Source: CAZVFE01 sp964626405 (GTDB taxonomy: Bacteria > Bacteroidota > Bacteroidia > Cytophagales > Spirosomataceae). From it: DNA of 29,282 nucleotides. Of this stretch, positions 18,495 through 26,300 are shown in pieces. The DNA is taken from positions 1 through 29,282 of the forward strand of contig CAZVFE010000018.1 of assembly GCA_964626405.1 (NCBI GenBank), given 5' to 3'. Every line of letters begins with the position of its first letter. Position 1 is the first letter of the stretch. Below the pieces are notes generated by a model. The model saw only the letters and a program-made list of their open reading frames with translations. It searched no databases and was not told where the DNA came from. A program made the position numbers and the translations under genes.

Positions 18495-18554
18495 AATGAT
18501 TTTTACTCTTTTTAAATTTTAAAATTTTTTTATTGAATTAGGTATAATTAAAAC

Positions 18555-18586
18555 CAAATTTAATGGGAAGTTGTTTATTATTCAAA
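18555..18586 (-). promoter_or_regulatory. katG promoter in the katG-oxyR intergenic region
   Basis: On the minus strand TTTG (-33 box, 18586-18583) is followed after exactly 20 bases by TAAATTTG (-7 box, 18562-18555), a full match to the Bacteroidota promoter. Transcription would begin near 18549, leaving a leader of about 55 bases. OxyR would be expected to bind just upstream, between this promoter and the oxyR start. Confidence 0.65.
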
Positions 18587-18621
18587 TTTATATTTCCTAT
18601 ATTTATATAAATTTTGATAAT

Positions 18622-19545
18622 ATGACGATTCAACAATTAGAATATGTAATTGCCTTAGATAAATATAGGCATTATGTAACAGCAGCGGAAAAATGTGATG
18701 TAACCCAGCCTACTATCACCTTGCAATTGAAAAAATTGGAAGATGAAATTGGAATCCAAATTTTTGATCGTTCCAAAAGCCCCTTAAAACCAACTACATC
18801 CGGAGAATTGATTATATCTAAAGCGAAACAAATAATAAATGAAGTACATCTTTTAAAAGACATCATGAATCATGAAAAGGATTCGATTGAAGGAACCTTT
18901 AAAATAGGAATTATTCCAACGATTAGTCCTTATATCGTTCCAAAATTCATTGGTTCTTTTATAAAAAATTATCCGAATACGCATTTAGATATTAATGAAA
19001 TGCAATCTGAAAATATTATAGAATCTCTTAAAAAAGGAGATATTGATATTGGAATATTAGTTTCGCCGATAGAGGAGCCTGTAATTAAGGAAATTCCTCT
19101 TTACAATGAGCCATTTCTATATTATGGAAACATTGAAGAATTAAAAGGATTAAGTCATGTAGAATCAAAAGATATAGAAAAAAGAGAAGGTTTATGGTTA
19201 TTAAATTCAGGACATTGTTTTAGAAATCAGGTTTTAAATATTTGTGATTCGGTAAAGTCTAATTCAAAAAATATAGCATTTCAGAGTGGTTCAATTGAAA
19301 CTTTAAAAAAAATGGTGGACAATTATGGCGGCTTTACTTTGATTCCTGAATTAGCAAAAGATAAAAAAGATGAATCCAATATTATTCCATTTGTGGAGCC
19401 AAGACCGATTCGAGAGGTTTGTTTGGCTGTGCATAGGGGATTTGCCAAAGAGGGTTTATTGGAAGTTTTGAAAAAAGAGATTTTAGAAATTATTCCGAAG
19501 GATTTCAAGAAAAATCAAAGGATAATTAAAATGCTGTGGAGATAA
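18622..19545 (+). CDS. oxyR: hydrogen-peroxide-sensing LysR-type regulator OxyR
   Basis: A 308-residue LysR-family regulator. The ATG at 18622 starts MTIQQLEYVIALD, the canonical N-terminus of the winged helix. An in-frame TTG at 18571 would add 17 hydrophobic residues that the family lacks, so it is rejected. The helix-turn-helix lies at about 18-40. The redox pair is C199 and C208 in GHCFRNQVLNIC, at the same residue numbers as in E. coli OxyR. The peroxide-responsive disulfide should therefore be possible. The rest (90-300) is the periplasmic-binding-like effector domain. Divergent from katG with about 127 bases between, it probably controls katG and itself. A terminator follows. Confidence 0.96.
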   Translation: MTIQQLEYVIALDKYRHYVTAAEKCDVTQPTITLQLKKLEDEIGIQIFDRSKSPLKPTTSGELIISKAKQIINEVHLLKDIMNHEKDSIEGTFKIGIIPTISPYIVPKFIGSFIKNYPNTHLDINEMQSENIIESLKKGDIDIGILVSPIEEPVIKEIPLYNEPFLYYGNIEELKGLSHVESKDIEKREGLWLLNSGHCFRNQVLNICDSVKSNSKNIAFQSGSIETLKKMVDNYGGFTLIPELAKDKKDESNIIPFVEPRPIREVCLAVHRGFAKEGLLEVLKKEILEIIPKDFKKNQRIIKMLWR

Positions 19546-19550
19546 AATAA

Positions 19551-19576
19551 AAAAGGAGACATTTCTGTCTCCTTTT
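19551..19576. terminator. bidirectional intrinsic terminator between oxyR and tRNA-Leu
   Basis: The stem AAAAGGAGACA pairs with TGTCTCCTTTT around a TTTC loop. It can end oxyR on the plus strand and the tRNA transcript on the minus strand. Confidence 0.85.
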
Positions 19577-19585
19577 AATTGCCAG

Positions 19586-19671
19586 TACCTGGGGCGGGAA
19601 TCGAACCCGCACGAGCGTTTCGGCTCACAGGATTTTAAGTCCTGCGTGTCTACCAGTTCCACCACCCAGGC
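19586..19671 (-). tRNA. tRNA-Leu (anticodon UAA)
   Basis: An 86-base class II tRNA on the minus strand. The acceptor stem GCCTGGG pairs with CCCAGGT, followed by discriminator A. The anticodon loop CTTAAAA carries TAA. A long variable arm (TGAGCCGAAACGCTCG) is typical of leucine tRNAs, and the T arm is GCGGG-TTCGATT-CCCGC. It lies downstream of tRNA-Gly in the same direction, so the two probably share one precursor. Confidence 0.96.
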
Positions 19672-19685
19672 AACATTAACAAGAA

Positions 19686-19703
19686 AGCACCTCTTTTGGT
19701 GCT
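19686..19703 (-). repeat. hairpin between the two tRNAs
   Basis: Perfect 6-bp inverted repeat AGCACC/GGTGCT with a six-base loop, lying in the 39-base spacer between tRNA-Gly and tRNA-Leu. On the minus strand it is followed by a broken T run (TTTCTTGTT), like a weak terminator or a processing signal. Confidence 0.5.
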
Positions 19704-19710
19704 AACTCTG

Positions 19711-19783
19711 AGCGAAAGACGGGGTTCGAACCCGCGACCTCGACCTTGGCAAGGTAGCGCTCTACCAGCTGAGCTACTTTCGC
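19711..19783 (-). tRNA. tRNA-Gly (anticodon GCC)
   Basis: A 73-base cloverleaf on the minus strand. The acceptor stem GCGAAAG pairs with CTTTCGC, with discriminator T. The anticodon loop TTGCCAA gives GCC, and the T arm is GCGGG-TTCGAAC-CCCGT. It is first in the two-tRNA unit, behind a strong promoter. Confidence 0.96.
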
Positions 19784-19794
19784 TTTTGGTGGGG

Positions 19795-19826
19795 CAAATT
19801 TAAGATAGTTATTTATCATTTGCAAA
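19795..19826 (-). promoter_or_regulatory. promoter of the tRNA-Gly/tRNA-Leu unit
   Basis: On the minus strand TTTG (19826-19823) is followed after 20 bases by TAAATTTG (19802-19795), exactly the arrangement seen before katG. The tRNA-Gly 5' end is 11 bases after the -7 box. Confidence 0.7.
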
Positions 19827-19856
19827 ATAATTATTAAAAATCAATAAATATTTCCG

Positions 19857-19864
19857 TAATTTTG
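19857..19864 (+). promoter_or_regulatory. -7 promoter element for the Lrp/AsnC gene
   Basis: TAATTTTG is an exact TAnnTTTG match 17 bases before the ATG. No good -33 TTTG is found 20 bases upstream, so the call is tentative. Confidence 0.35.
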
Positions 19865-19881
19865 AACTTAAACTAGTCAAT

Positions 19882-20355
19882 ATGAGTCAATTCAAAATAG
19901 ATAATATAGATCTACAACTTTTAGATATTCTTCAAAAAAACGCAAAAATTACTAATTCGCAGCTTTCAAAAGAGGTTGGACTCTCTCCTGCACCTACTTT
20001 GGAACGTGTAAAAAAATTAGAAGTGATGGGCTATATTGAAAGCTATCATGCAAAAGTAAATAAAGAAAAAATAGGTCTTGGAGTAAGTACATTTGTTACC
20101 GTTAGCCTAATTGGGCATAAAAAACAATTAACAGAATCCTTCGTTTATCAAATACAATCCATTCCCGAAGTAGTAGAATGTCATCATATTACTGGAAATG
20201 GAGATTTTCTTTTAAAAATTGTTTCTAGAGATATCGCAGAATACCAAAAATTATTACTTGAAAAAATAAATGAAATTGAAGAGGTTGCCTCCACTTCTAC
20301 TATGGTCATTCTCTCTACATTTAAAGATTGCGACGCCCTTCCTGTAAATATTTAA
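19882..20355 (+). CDS. Lrp/AsnC-family transcriptional regulator
   Basis: A 157-residue feast/famine regulator. Residues 1-60 form the AsnC-type winged helix (DNIDLQLLDILQKNAKITNS then LSKEVGLSPAPTLERVKKLE). Residues about 70-150 are the ligand-binding RAM domain, with the VVECHHITGNGDFLLKIV block. Family members bind amino acids and form octamers; the effector here is unknown. It faces away from the tRNAs, and no amino-acid metabolism gene is adjacent to suggest a target. A promoter-like TAATTTTG lies immediately upstream. The XRE gene starts 62 bases downstream. Confidence 0.93.
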   Translation: MSQFKIDNIDLQLLDILQKNAKITNSQLSKEVGLSPAPTLERVKKLEVMGYIESYHAKVNKEKIGLGVSTFVTVSLIGHKKQLTESFVYQIQSIPEVVECHHITGNGDFLLKIVSRDIAEYQKLLLEKINEIEEVASTSTMVILSTFKDCDALPVNI

Positions 20356-20357
20356 AA

Positions 20358-20393
20358 TTTGTATTTATTTCATAAAAAATATTAATATATTTG
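20358..20393 (+). promoter_or_regulatory. promoter for the XRE regulator
   Basis: TTTG at 20358-20361 is followed after 24 bases by TATATTTG (20386-20393), an exact -7 match with a slightly long spacer. The start codon lies 24 bases after it. Confidence 0.42.
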
Positions 20394-20417
20394 TTTTTTA
20401 TTTAAAAAAAGACAAAT

Positions 20418-20777
20418 ATGTCCGATTTTTATAGTTTCATCAAAAAAATTAGAAAATCTAAAGGTATTAGCCAGGAGGAAATGGCCTTTAGGCTCAACAT
20501 ATCCTTTTCAACCTATTCTAAAATTGAAAGAGGAATTATTTCTCCTAATGTTGAAAGAATCAATGATATATTCATGGTATTCGGATTACCAGACTTAAGT
20601 AATGGAGCTTTCGATGTTATTTATAATATTTTTAATAATGATATGGAAGAAATAAGTGGGCCAAAAATTAATAAAATTGACAATTTTAGTTTTGTTACTA
20701 GAAAAGAATTTGAATATTTAAAAACCCAAGTGGAGGAAATAAAAGAATTACTAAAAAATTCCACTATTAAACAATAA
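20418..20777 (+). CDS. small XRE-family (Cro/CI-type) DNA-binding protein
   Basis: A 119-residue protein. Residues 5-65 are a Cro/CI helix-turn-helix (KIRKSKGISQEEMAFRLNIS, then STYSKIERG and the helix after SPNVERIN). Residues about 93-115 (RKEFEYLKTQVEEIKELLKN) have a heptad pattern that should form a coiled coil, probably for dimerisation. No toxin partner, phage gene or restriction gene lies beside it, so an antitoxin or phage-repressor role is not supported. Its own promoter-like sequence lies at 20358-20393. The tgt gene starts 20 bases downstream, so they may be co-transcribed. Confidence 0.88.
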   Translation: MSDFYSFIKKIRKSKGISQEEMAFRLNISFSTYSKIERGIISPNVERINDIFMVFGLPDLSNGAFDVIYNIFNNDMEEISGPKINKIDNFSFVTRKEFEYLKTQVEEIKELLKNSTIKQ

Positions 20778-20785
20778 ATTCACCC

Positions 20786-20793
20786 TATCTTTG
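20786..20793 (+). promoter_or_regulatory. possible -7 promoter element for tgt
   Basis: TATCTTTG matches TAnnTTTG exactly and lies only 4 bases before the tgt ATG, between the XRE stop and tgt. If used, transcription would begin at or within a few bases of the start codon. No -33 box is evident. Confidence 0.3.
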
Positions 20794-20797
20794 TAGA

Positions 20798-21931
20798 ATG
20801 AAATTCACCCTTCATTCATCTGATCCCCTTTCAAAAGCAAGAACAGCAAGCCTGGAAACAGATCATGGTACTATTCAGACTCCTATTTTTATGCCAGTAG
20901 GAACCGCTGGTACTGTAAAGGGTGTTCATTTTTCAGAATTACATGATCCAATTAAAGCACAGATAATTCTGGGAAATACCTATCACCTCTATTTACGTCC
21001 TGGTTTGGATATTATAGAAAAAGCAGGAGGTTTACATCGTTTTAATGGATGGACAAAACCCATTCTTACGGATTCGGGTGGATATCAAGTTTATTCCTTA
21101 TCAAGTACGGGAAGAAAAATTATCGAAGAAGGGGTAAAGTTTAAGTCTCATATTGATGGTTCTACGCATTTTTTTACTCCAGAATCTGTAATGGATATTC
21201 AAAGAACCATCGGTGCTGATATTATGATGGCATTTGATGAATGCACACCCTATCCATGTGATTATGCTTATGCAAAAAAGTCGATGGAAATGACTCACCG
21301 CTGGTTGGATCGTTGTATTAACAGATTCAATGATACCGAACCAAAATATGGTTATAATCAATTTTTATTTCCGATTGTACAAGGTAGCACCTATAAAGAT
21401 TTACGTAAAATTTCGGCAGAAACGATTGCGTCTAAAGAGGCTGTTGGTAATGCAATTGGAGGATTATCTGTTGGTGAACCAGCAGAGGATATGTATGAAA
21501 TGACAGATTTGGTTACAGATATTCTTCCAAAAGACAAACCTCGCTATTTAATGGGGGTAGGAACGCCTGAAAATATCCTAGAAGGGATAGCTAGAGGAAT
21601 TGACATGTTCGACTGTGTAATGCCCACAAGAAACGCTAGAAATGGAATGATTTTTACCAGTCAGGGTATTATCAATATAAAAAATGAAAAATGGAAGGAT
21701 GATTTTTCATTGATAGATCCATTATTTGAAAATGAAATTCATGGAAATGTAACCAAGGCCTATCTAAGACATTTAATTAAATCAGAAGAATTATTAGGTG
21801 CTATGATCGCTTCGGTTTATAATCTTCGTTTTTATTTGTGGTTGGTAGGACAGGCAAGGGAAAAAATCAATTCAGGAGAATTCACTCCTTGGAAAAATAA
21901 AATGGTAGTAGATTTAATGCGTAGATTATAA
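20798..21931 (+). CDS. tgt: queuine tRNA-ribosyltransferase Tgt
   Basis: A 377-residue enzyme that exchanges guanine for the queuosine precursor preQ1 at position 34 of GUN-anticodon tRNAs. The substrate-binding D92 is in LTDSGGYQVYS, the nucleophile D272 in MFDCVMPTRNARNG, and GGLSVGEP (221-228) contacts the base. Length is normal. What is odd is the C-terminal zinc site. Aligned on IDP...KAYLRHL and EELLGA...NLRF, the positions of the E. coli ligands C302, C304, C307 and H333 hold F310, N312, H315 and Y341, so no canonical zinc site is present. As far as I recall, Bacteroidota Tgt proteins commonly lack the cysteines; loss of the histidine too is less expected. It ends tail-to-tail with recO, sharing a six-base palindrome. 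Confidence 0.96.
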   Translation: MKFTLHSSDPLSKARTASLETDHGTIQTPIFMPVGTAGTVKGVHFSELHDPIKAQIILGNTYHLYLRPGLDIIEKAGGLHRFNGWTKPILTDSGGYQVYSLSSTGRKIIEEGVKFKSHIDGSTHFFTPESVMDIQRTIGADIMMAFDECTPYPCDYAYAKKSMEMTHRWLDRCINRFNDTEPKYGYNQFLFPIVQGSTYKDLRKISAETIASKEAVGNAIGGLSVGEPAEDMYEMTDLVTDILPKDKPRYLMGVGTPENILEGIARGIDMFDCVMPTRNARNGMIFTSQGIINIKNEKWKDDFSLIDPLFENEIHGNVTKAYLRHLIKSEELLGAMIASVYNLRFYLWLVGQAREKINSGEFTPWKNKMVVDLMRRL

Positions 21932-22609
21932 TACCTCTGAAAGTACCTTCCAAGATTTTAATTCAATAGTATGATGAAGGTTCACAGAATAATGAAATAA
22001 TAAGGCTCGAATAATTTCTTGACGGGACCTTCTAGATATTTTAGGATTCTGAAAATAGGGGGCCTCTACTAGATTAAACAAATCATTTAGCCAAACATCT
22101 TCAATATTTCCATAATTATGCTGTCTTAATTCATTCGTGAAATCCTTTTGATTTTCAGGTTGAATTCCAATAAAAAAACTTAAATCCCAAAGAAATTTTA
22201 AATGAAAATCTTGAAAATTTTCTTCAACTAAATCGAAGGCCATTAAGGAAGTTTCTAAAAATTCAAATAAAGCAGCATTTTCCTCTGTTTCTTTCAATAC
22301 TTTTAATAAAAATTCTCCCAAAAATAAGCCTATGGAAGTTTTAATGATTTCAAAAGGAATAGTTTTATAGGGAAAATACGGACGAATTTCCTTTATTCTT
22401 TGAATTCCCTTATTAGCTTGGTGGTCTACTTCCATTTCCAATAAGGTTAGAGGCTGAAATAAGGCCATCTTATTTTTGCCTTTGGCTGATCTACTTCCTT
22501 TTTCGATATAGGTTGTTATTCCTGAAATTTCAGTGTAAATATTGATTATAATAGAGGTTTCTCTATACTTGATATAAGATAAAACGAGTCCTTTTGTCTT
22601 GGATTGCAT
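21926..22609 (-). CDS. recO: DNA repair/recombination mediator RecO
   Basis: A 227-residue RecF-pathway protein that helps load RecA on gapped DNA. The N-terminal OB fold (about 1-80) opens KTKGLVLSYIKYRETSIIIN, the usual RecO signature. The helical C-terminal domain follows; there are no cysteines at all, so the zinc-binding site of some RecO proteins is absent. The ATG at 22609 is chosen: its first base is also the last base of the upstream stop (TGATG), an ideal coupling arrangement. A TTG one codon earlier is the alternative. The gene is third in an operon behind an acyltransferase and the 1501-residue protein. Confidence 0.92.
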   Translation of the reverse strand: MQSKTKGLVLSYIKYRETSIIINIYTEISGITTYIEKGSRSAKGKNKMALFQPLTLLEMEVDHQANKGIQRIKEIRPYFPYKTIPFEIIKTSIGLFLGEFLLKVLKETEENAALFEFLETSLMAFDLVEENFQDFHLKFLWDLSFFIGIQPENQKDFTNELRQHNYGNIEDVWLNDLFNLVEAPYFQNPKISRRSRQEIIRALLFHYSVNLHHTIELKSWKVLSEVL

Positions 22610-23397
22610 CAATCTAATTCATTAAGGTTATTGGTAATGGCAAGTTCCTGGGAGATTTTTTCTAATATACTATCAATATCCTGATCTGGATCAAATCGAA
22701 TGGGTTCTTTAAATTCAACCTGAAGGTTTACCCCTCTTTTTTTCATTAATAATCCTTTTTTATCAAAAGCTCTTCTGAAGCCATCAATTTTCACCGGTAC
22801 GACAATTGGGTTTACATTCTTAATTAAATGTGCTGTTCCCTTTCTTAAAGGGGCGAAAGGCTTGGTTGTCCCTTGTGGAAAACTGATTACCCAACCTTCT
22901 TTTAAGGTATTCTCAATATTATCTATTGCCTTAGTATCTACCTCTCTTTGCACATCTTCTCCAGAGGCTCTCCAGGTTCTATTCACCAAAATTGCCCCAG
23001 CCTGTGCCAATAAAACTGGTAAAACTCCGTCTTTTCTCATGGTTTCAAATGCCGCAACATAAAATAAATTGGAAGGTGGAGCAACTAAATAAATAGGATA
23101 ATTAATCGTATTTCTAAAACCCCATTTTACAGAGAAAAATATATGATATAGACAAACCACATCCATAAAATAGGTTTGATGATTCGGCAAAAATAAGACT
23201 CCTTTATTTGGTAAATCATCTAAATATTCGGTTCCTTTAATACAGGTTTTATTATAGACTCTCAATCTAAAGTAGGTCAAAAACCCAAACAAAAACATGA
23301 TGATTCTTTTAATTAAGATAAACTGTCCCATCGCATCTCTTTGAAATAATTCAAGAGAATCAATAAATTTTAAAAACTGTTTAGCTTTATTGGCCAT
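22609..23397 (-). CDS. PlsC-like 1-acyl-glycerol-3-phosphate acyltransferase
   Basis: A 262-residue acyltransferase of the glycerolipid family. PNHQTYFMDV holds the catalytic H73 and acidic D79, again with five residues between them. FPQGTTKPFAPLRKGTAHL (173-191) is the block that binds the glycerol-phosphate acceptor. A membrane-associating hydrophobic stretch lies near residues 27-45. The known reaction is acyl transfer to lysophosphatidate, yielding phosphatidic acid; other acceptors are possible. It starts one base after the stop of the 1501-residue protein, and its stop overlaps the recO start. It resembles the acyltransferase at 15404 only at the motifs, so it is not a recent duplicate. 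Confidence 0.88.
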   Translation of the reverse strand: MANKAKQFLKFIDSLELFQRDAMGQFILIKRIIMFLFGFLTYFRLRVYNKTCIKGTEYLDDLPNKGVLFLPNHQTYFMDVVCLYHIFFSVKWGFRNTINYPIYLVAPPSNLFYVAAFETMRKDGVLPVLLAQAGAILVNRTWRASGEDVQREVDTKAIDNIENTLKEGWVISFPQGTTKPFAPLRKGTAHLIKNVNPIVVPVKIDGFRRAFDKKGLLMKKRGVNLQVEFKEPIRFDPDQDIDSILEKISQELAITNNLNELD

Positions 23398-23398
23398 A

Positions 23399-26300
23399 TT
23401 AGAATCCGCCTTTACTTATTTTTTTAGGAGGTGCTTTGGTTTTTGTCGGTTGTTGATTGGTAGTTTCTGTTTTCGGCTTTACGATTTCAGGTTGATAATA
23501 TGCGTTAAACCTTCTCAAAAATACATCTTTTTCATCAGATCCCGCCTCCACCACACGAATTTCTCCTTCTTTCTTATTTTTATCTGCTTGAACTGCCGCT
23601 CTAATCTTAGATAAAAACTCATAATCTGAGGAATAAACCCCCATTTCACCATCAAAAAATGCTAAATAATACCAAAGTTTATCACTTAATTCAAAATAAG
23701 CATAAAATTCTTCCTTGGATGGCCTCTTAATGATTTCTACTTTTCCATTGATGAGATTATTAACATCTACCGGACCAACATTAACCAAAGACATCGGGCC
23801 TGCATGATAAAATGCCCCTGTATTTTGTTCCCAATTTAAATGAATCTTAGAAAAATTTATCGTCCGATTAAATTTTTCATTAGCCCGAGAAAGTGGCATA
23901 TGAACTTTGTCCATTTCCTTCAAAACGGATTCGTTTAATAATTCATCTTTCAAAATTCTTTTTACTCTATTCAAATAATTATCCCTATCCTCAGGTTCGT
24001 CTGCCGAACTTGTAAGAAGGCCCTCTTCCAAATTAAATTTAACAATCCGTTTTCCCATAGCCTCAAGAACTTCTTCATAAAATGGGAATTGTAAACTCAA
24101 CCAAGTATCCACTCTAGGTATTAGGGAGTCGGTCGACATTTCCAGACTACCAAAAGAGCGAACAAATTCATTTCCTGTGAATAATTCAATCGGACCATCA
24201 GCAATAATTCTTTTCTCTGGAATATTCAATTTAAAATTAATCCCTTCCCCTATAACTTGAATTGAATTTGAATCTTCTTGAATAATTCCTTTTGCATTAA
24301 ATAATATTGGATCATATTCATCATTCATTCTTCCTAAAAAGGTAGGATATAATTTATTTTGCGCGTTTACAAAAATTCCGACCGTCACCAAATTCCCAAA
24401 TTCATCTACTAAATCATTATCAACCTTAAGTATTGGTTGGGTACCAGGAGTGGGCTCAAATGGAATCCAAGATGATTTAAAATTTGAAATTCCCAAATTT
24501 GGGCGAATAAATCCGGAAAATTCTAAATATTCTTGATTAGATTTCAAAAGAATTTCTCCTTTAAAATCTTGGTATTTAGTTATTGGTAAGGAGGTTTTTT
24601 CGCCGAAATTTGCTTTTGCTTCCAAATAGGATCCACCAATAACTTGCGGGTCGCCTAGGATATCAAACTGGGTAAACATGATTTTTATTGAATCTCCGCT
24701 TGGTCTTGCCAAAAGGTAATTTCCCGCTCCTTTAAAAATTGATGGATTTGCTCTAGTAACAATTAAATCTGAAAGAAAATGTCTATTATTATCTGCATCT
24801 AAAATTGCCCTTGCATTCGTAAATGGAACATAATCTCCCCCTTTCTTTATACCAAATTTCCCATTATCTGGAAATATCAAGGATGGTCCAATTCTTACTT
24901 TTTCTACACCCGAGAGACTCATGGTTTCAGTAGAAAAATCATAGATGCCTGATTTGGCAAGAATATTCCCATATCCAACTAAAAAATTATTCGTGTCTAA
25001 TGCTACCAAATTTGTATCGGAAGATTGATAGGTATAAGGACTTAAAACCACTCCATTATTGGAATAAAAATTAAATAATTTTGAATCCCAGTTCCAACTT
25101 CCTTTTTGGAATTCAGATTTATAAGCAATATTTGGATATTCAATTATCTTTGAACCAAAATTTGACCCTTGATTAATATTTATAATTTTCGTTCCGACCT
25201 GCGATTCCCCTGAAACTTCATTCAATATAATATCTGGCCTAAAGGAATTCTTCCCTTTCCCTAAAATCAAATTTCCTTCTTTGAACATCCAGTTTTTAGC
25301 AAAAAAATTGAAATTTTCCGATTGAATACTATTTTCTAAAATCTCTATTTTTCCTTTTCCTGAATATTTATCCTCACTAAAAATTAAATCTCCTATAAAA
25401 TTAAACTCCCCTTTATAAAAATTTAAATTAGATTGAATAGGATGAATAATAATAGAATCTAAATTATTATAGGCGAGTATTTGGTGGTTTTTTATTTCAA
25501 CTTCAGGGTATTTTAATTGCTTATTGAATAAGGCCTCAATTTTTCCTGAACTACCTGAAGCTTTTAAAGAATCAGGGAAAATATAAATGGAAGATTCATC
25601 TGTATTTAGGGATTTATAGGAAAATTTCCCAGAACTATGTAAACCTGATTTGTCCATTATCAGTGGACTTGCAGAAATTATTTTACCTTTTTTATTATAA
25701 ATAGCTAAATTAGGACTCTTATCATATTCAAATCCAAAGCCTTGGTCTGGTTGAAGGATTAAATCAGTATCAAAATCATTAATTAATCCATTCGAACTAA
25801 AATGCCCTGTGAAGGATAAATCTTTGGATAAAAGGCTATCTAAATAAATATTGGGTACCTTTAAATAAATATCTTTCTTATAGGCCCCATTTGCCCTCCA
25901 AAATTGATCAAAATAGGCTGTTACTCCTTTGGGTATAATAAGTTTTGGATAAGCTCCCTTTCCGTTTTTGGAAGATTTATTATTGGGATCTAATAATTCG
26001 ATTCTTCCTGATTCATATTGTAATTCCCCTCCTACAGGCGTTTTGCCGAGGCTACCATCTGCCAATTTAGGTAAAAACCGTATGGAATCGATTTTTGCTA
26101 AATCCAATAAATAATGATTATAGTCAAATTTGGAATTTTGAGAAAAAAATTCATAATTCCCCACTTTAGCAATTCCAGCATAATTAAAATCCCTTCCCTC
26201 AGTGAAAACGACGGTATTTCCTAAAGGTTGAATAAAGGAATTAAGAGAATCTGAAAGGTTAATTTCATTAACACCTCTTACCAATAATTCATTTTTACTT

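Noticed and set aside
18571..18621. Upstream TTG start for oxyR adding 17 residues
   Set aside because: The ATG at 18622 gives the standard LysR N-terminus and places the cysteines at 199 and 208; the extension lies in the promoter region.
19483..19665. Minus-strand frame beginning MVELVDTQDLKSCEPKRS
   Set aside because: It is translated from tRNA-Leu and the oxyR 3' end; such frames are common annotation errors.
20418..20777. XRE protein as an antitoxin or phage repressor
   Set aside because: No toxin-like, integrase or phage gene is adjacent; neighbours are Lrp and tgt.
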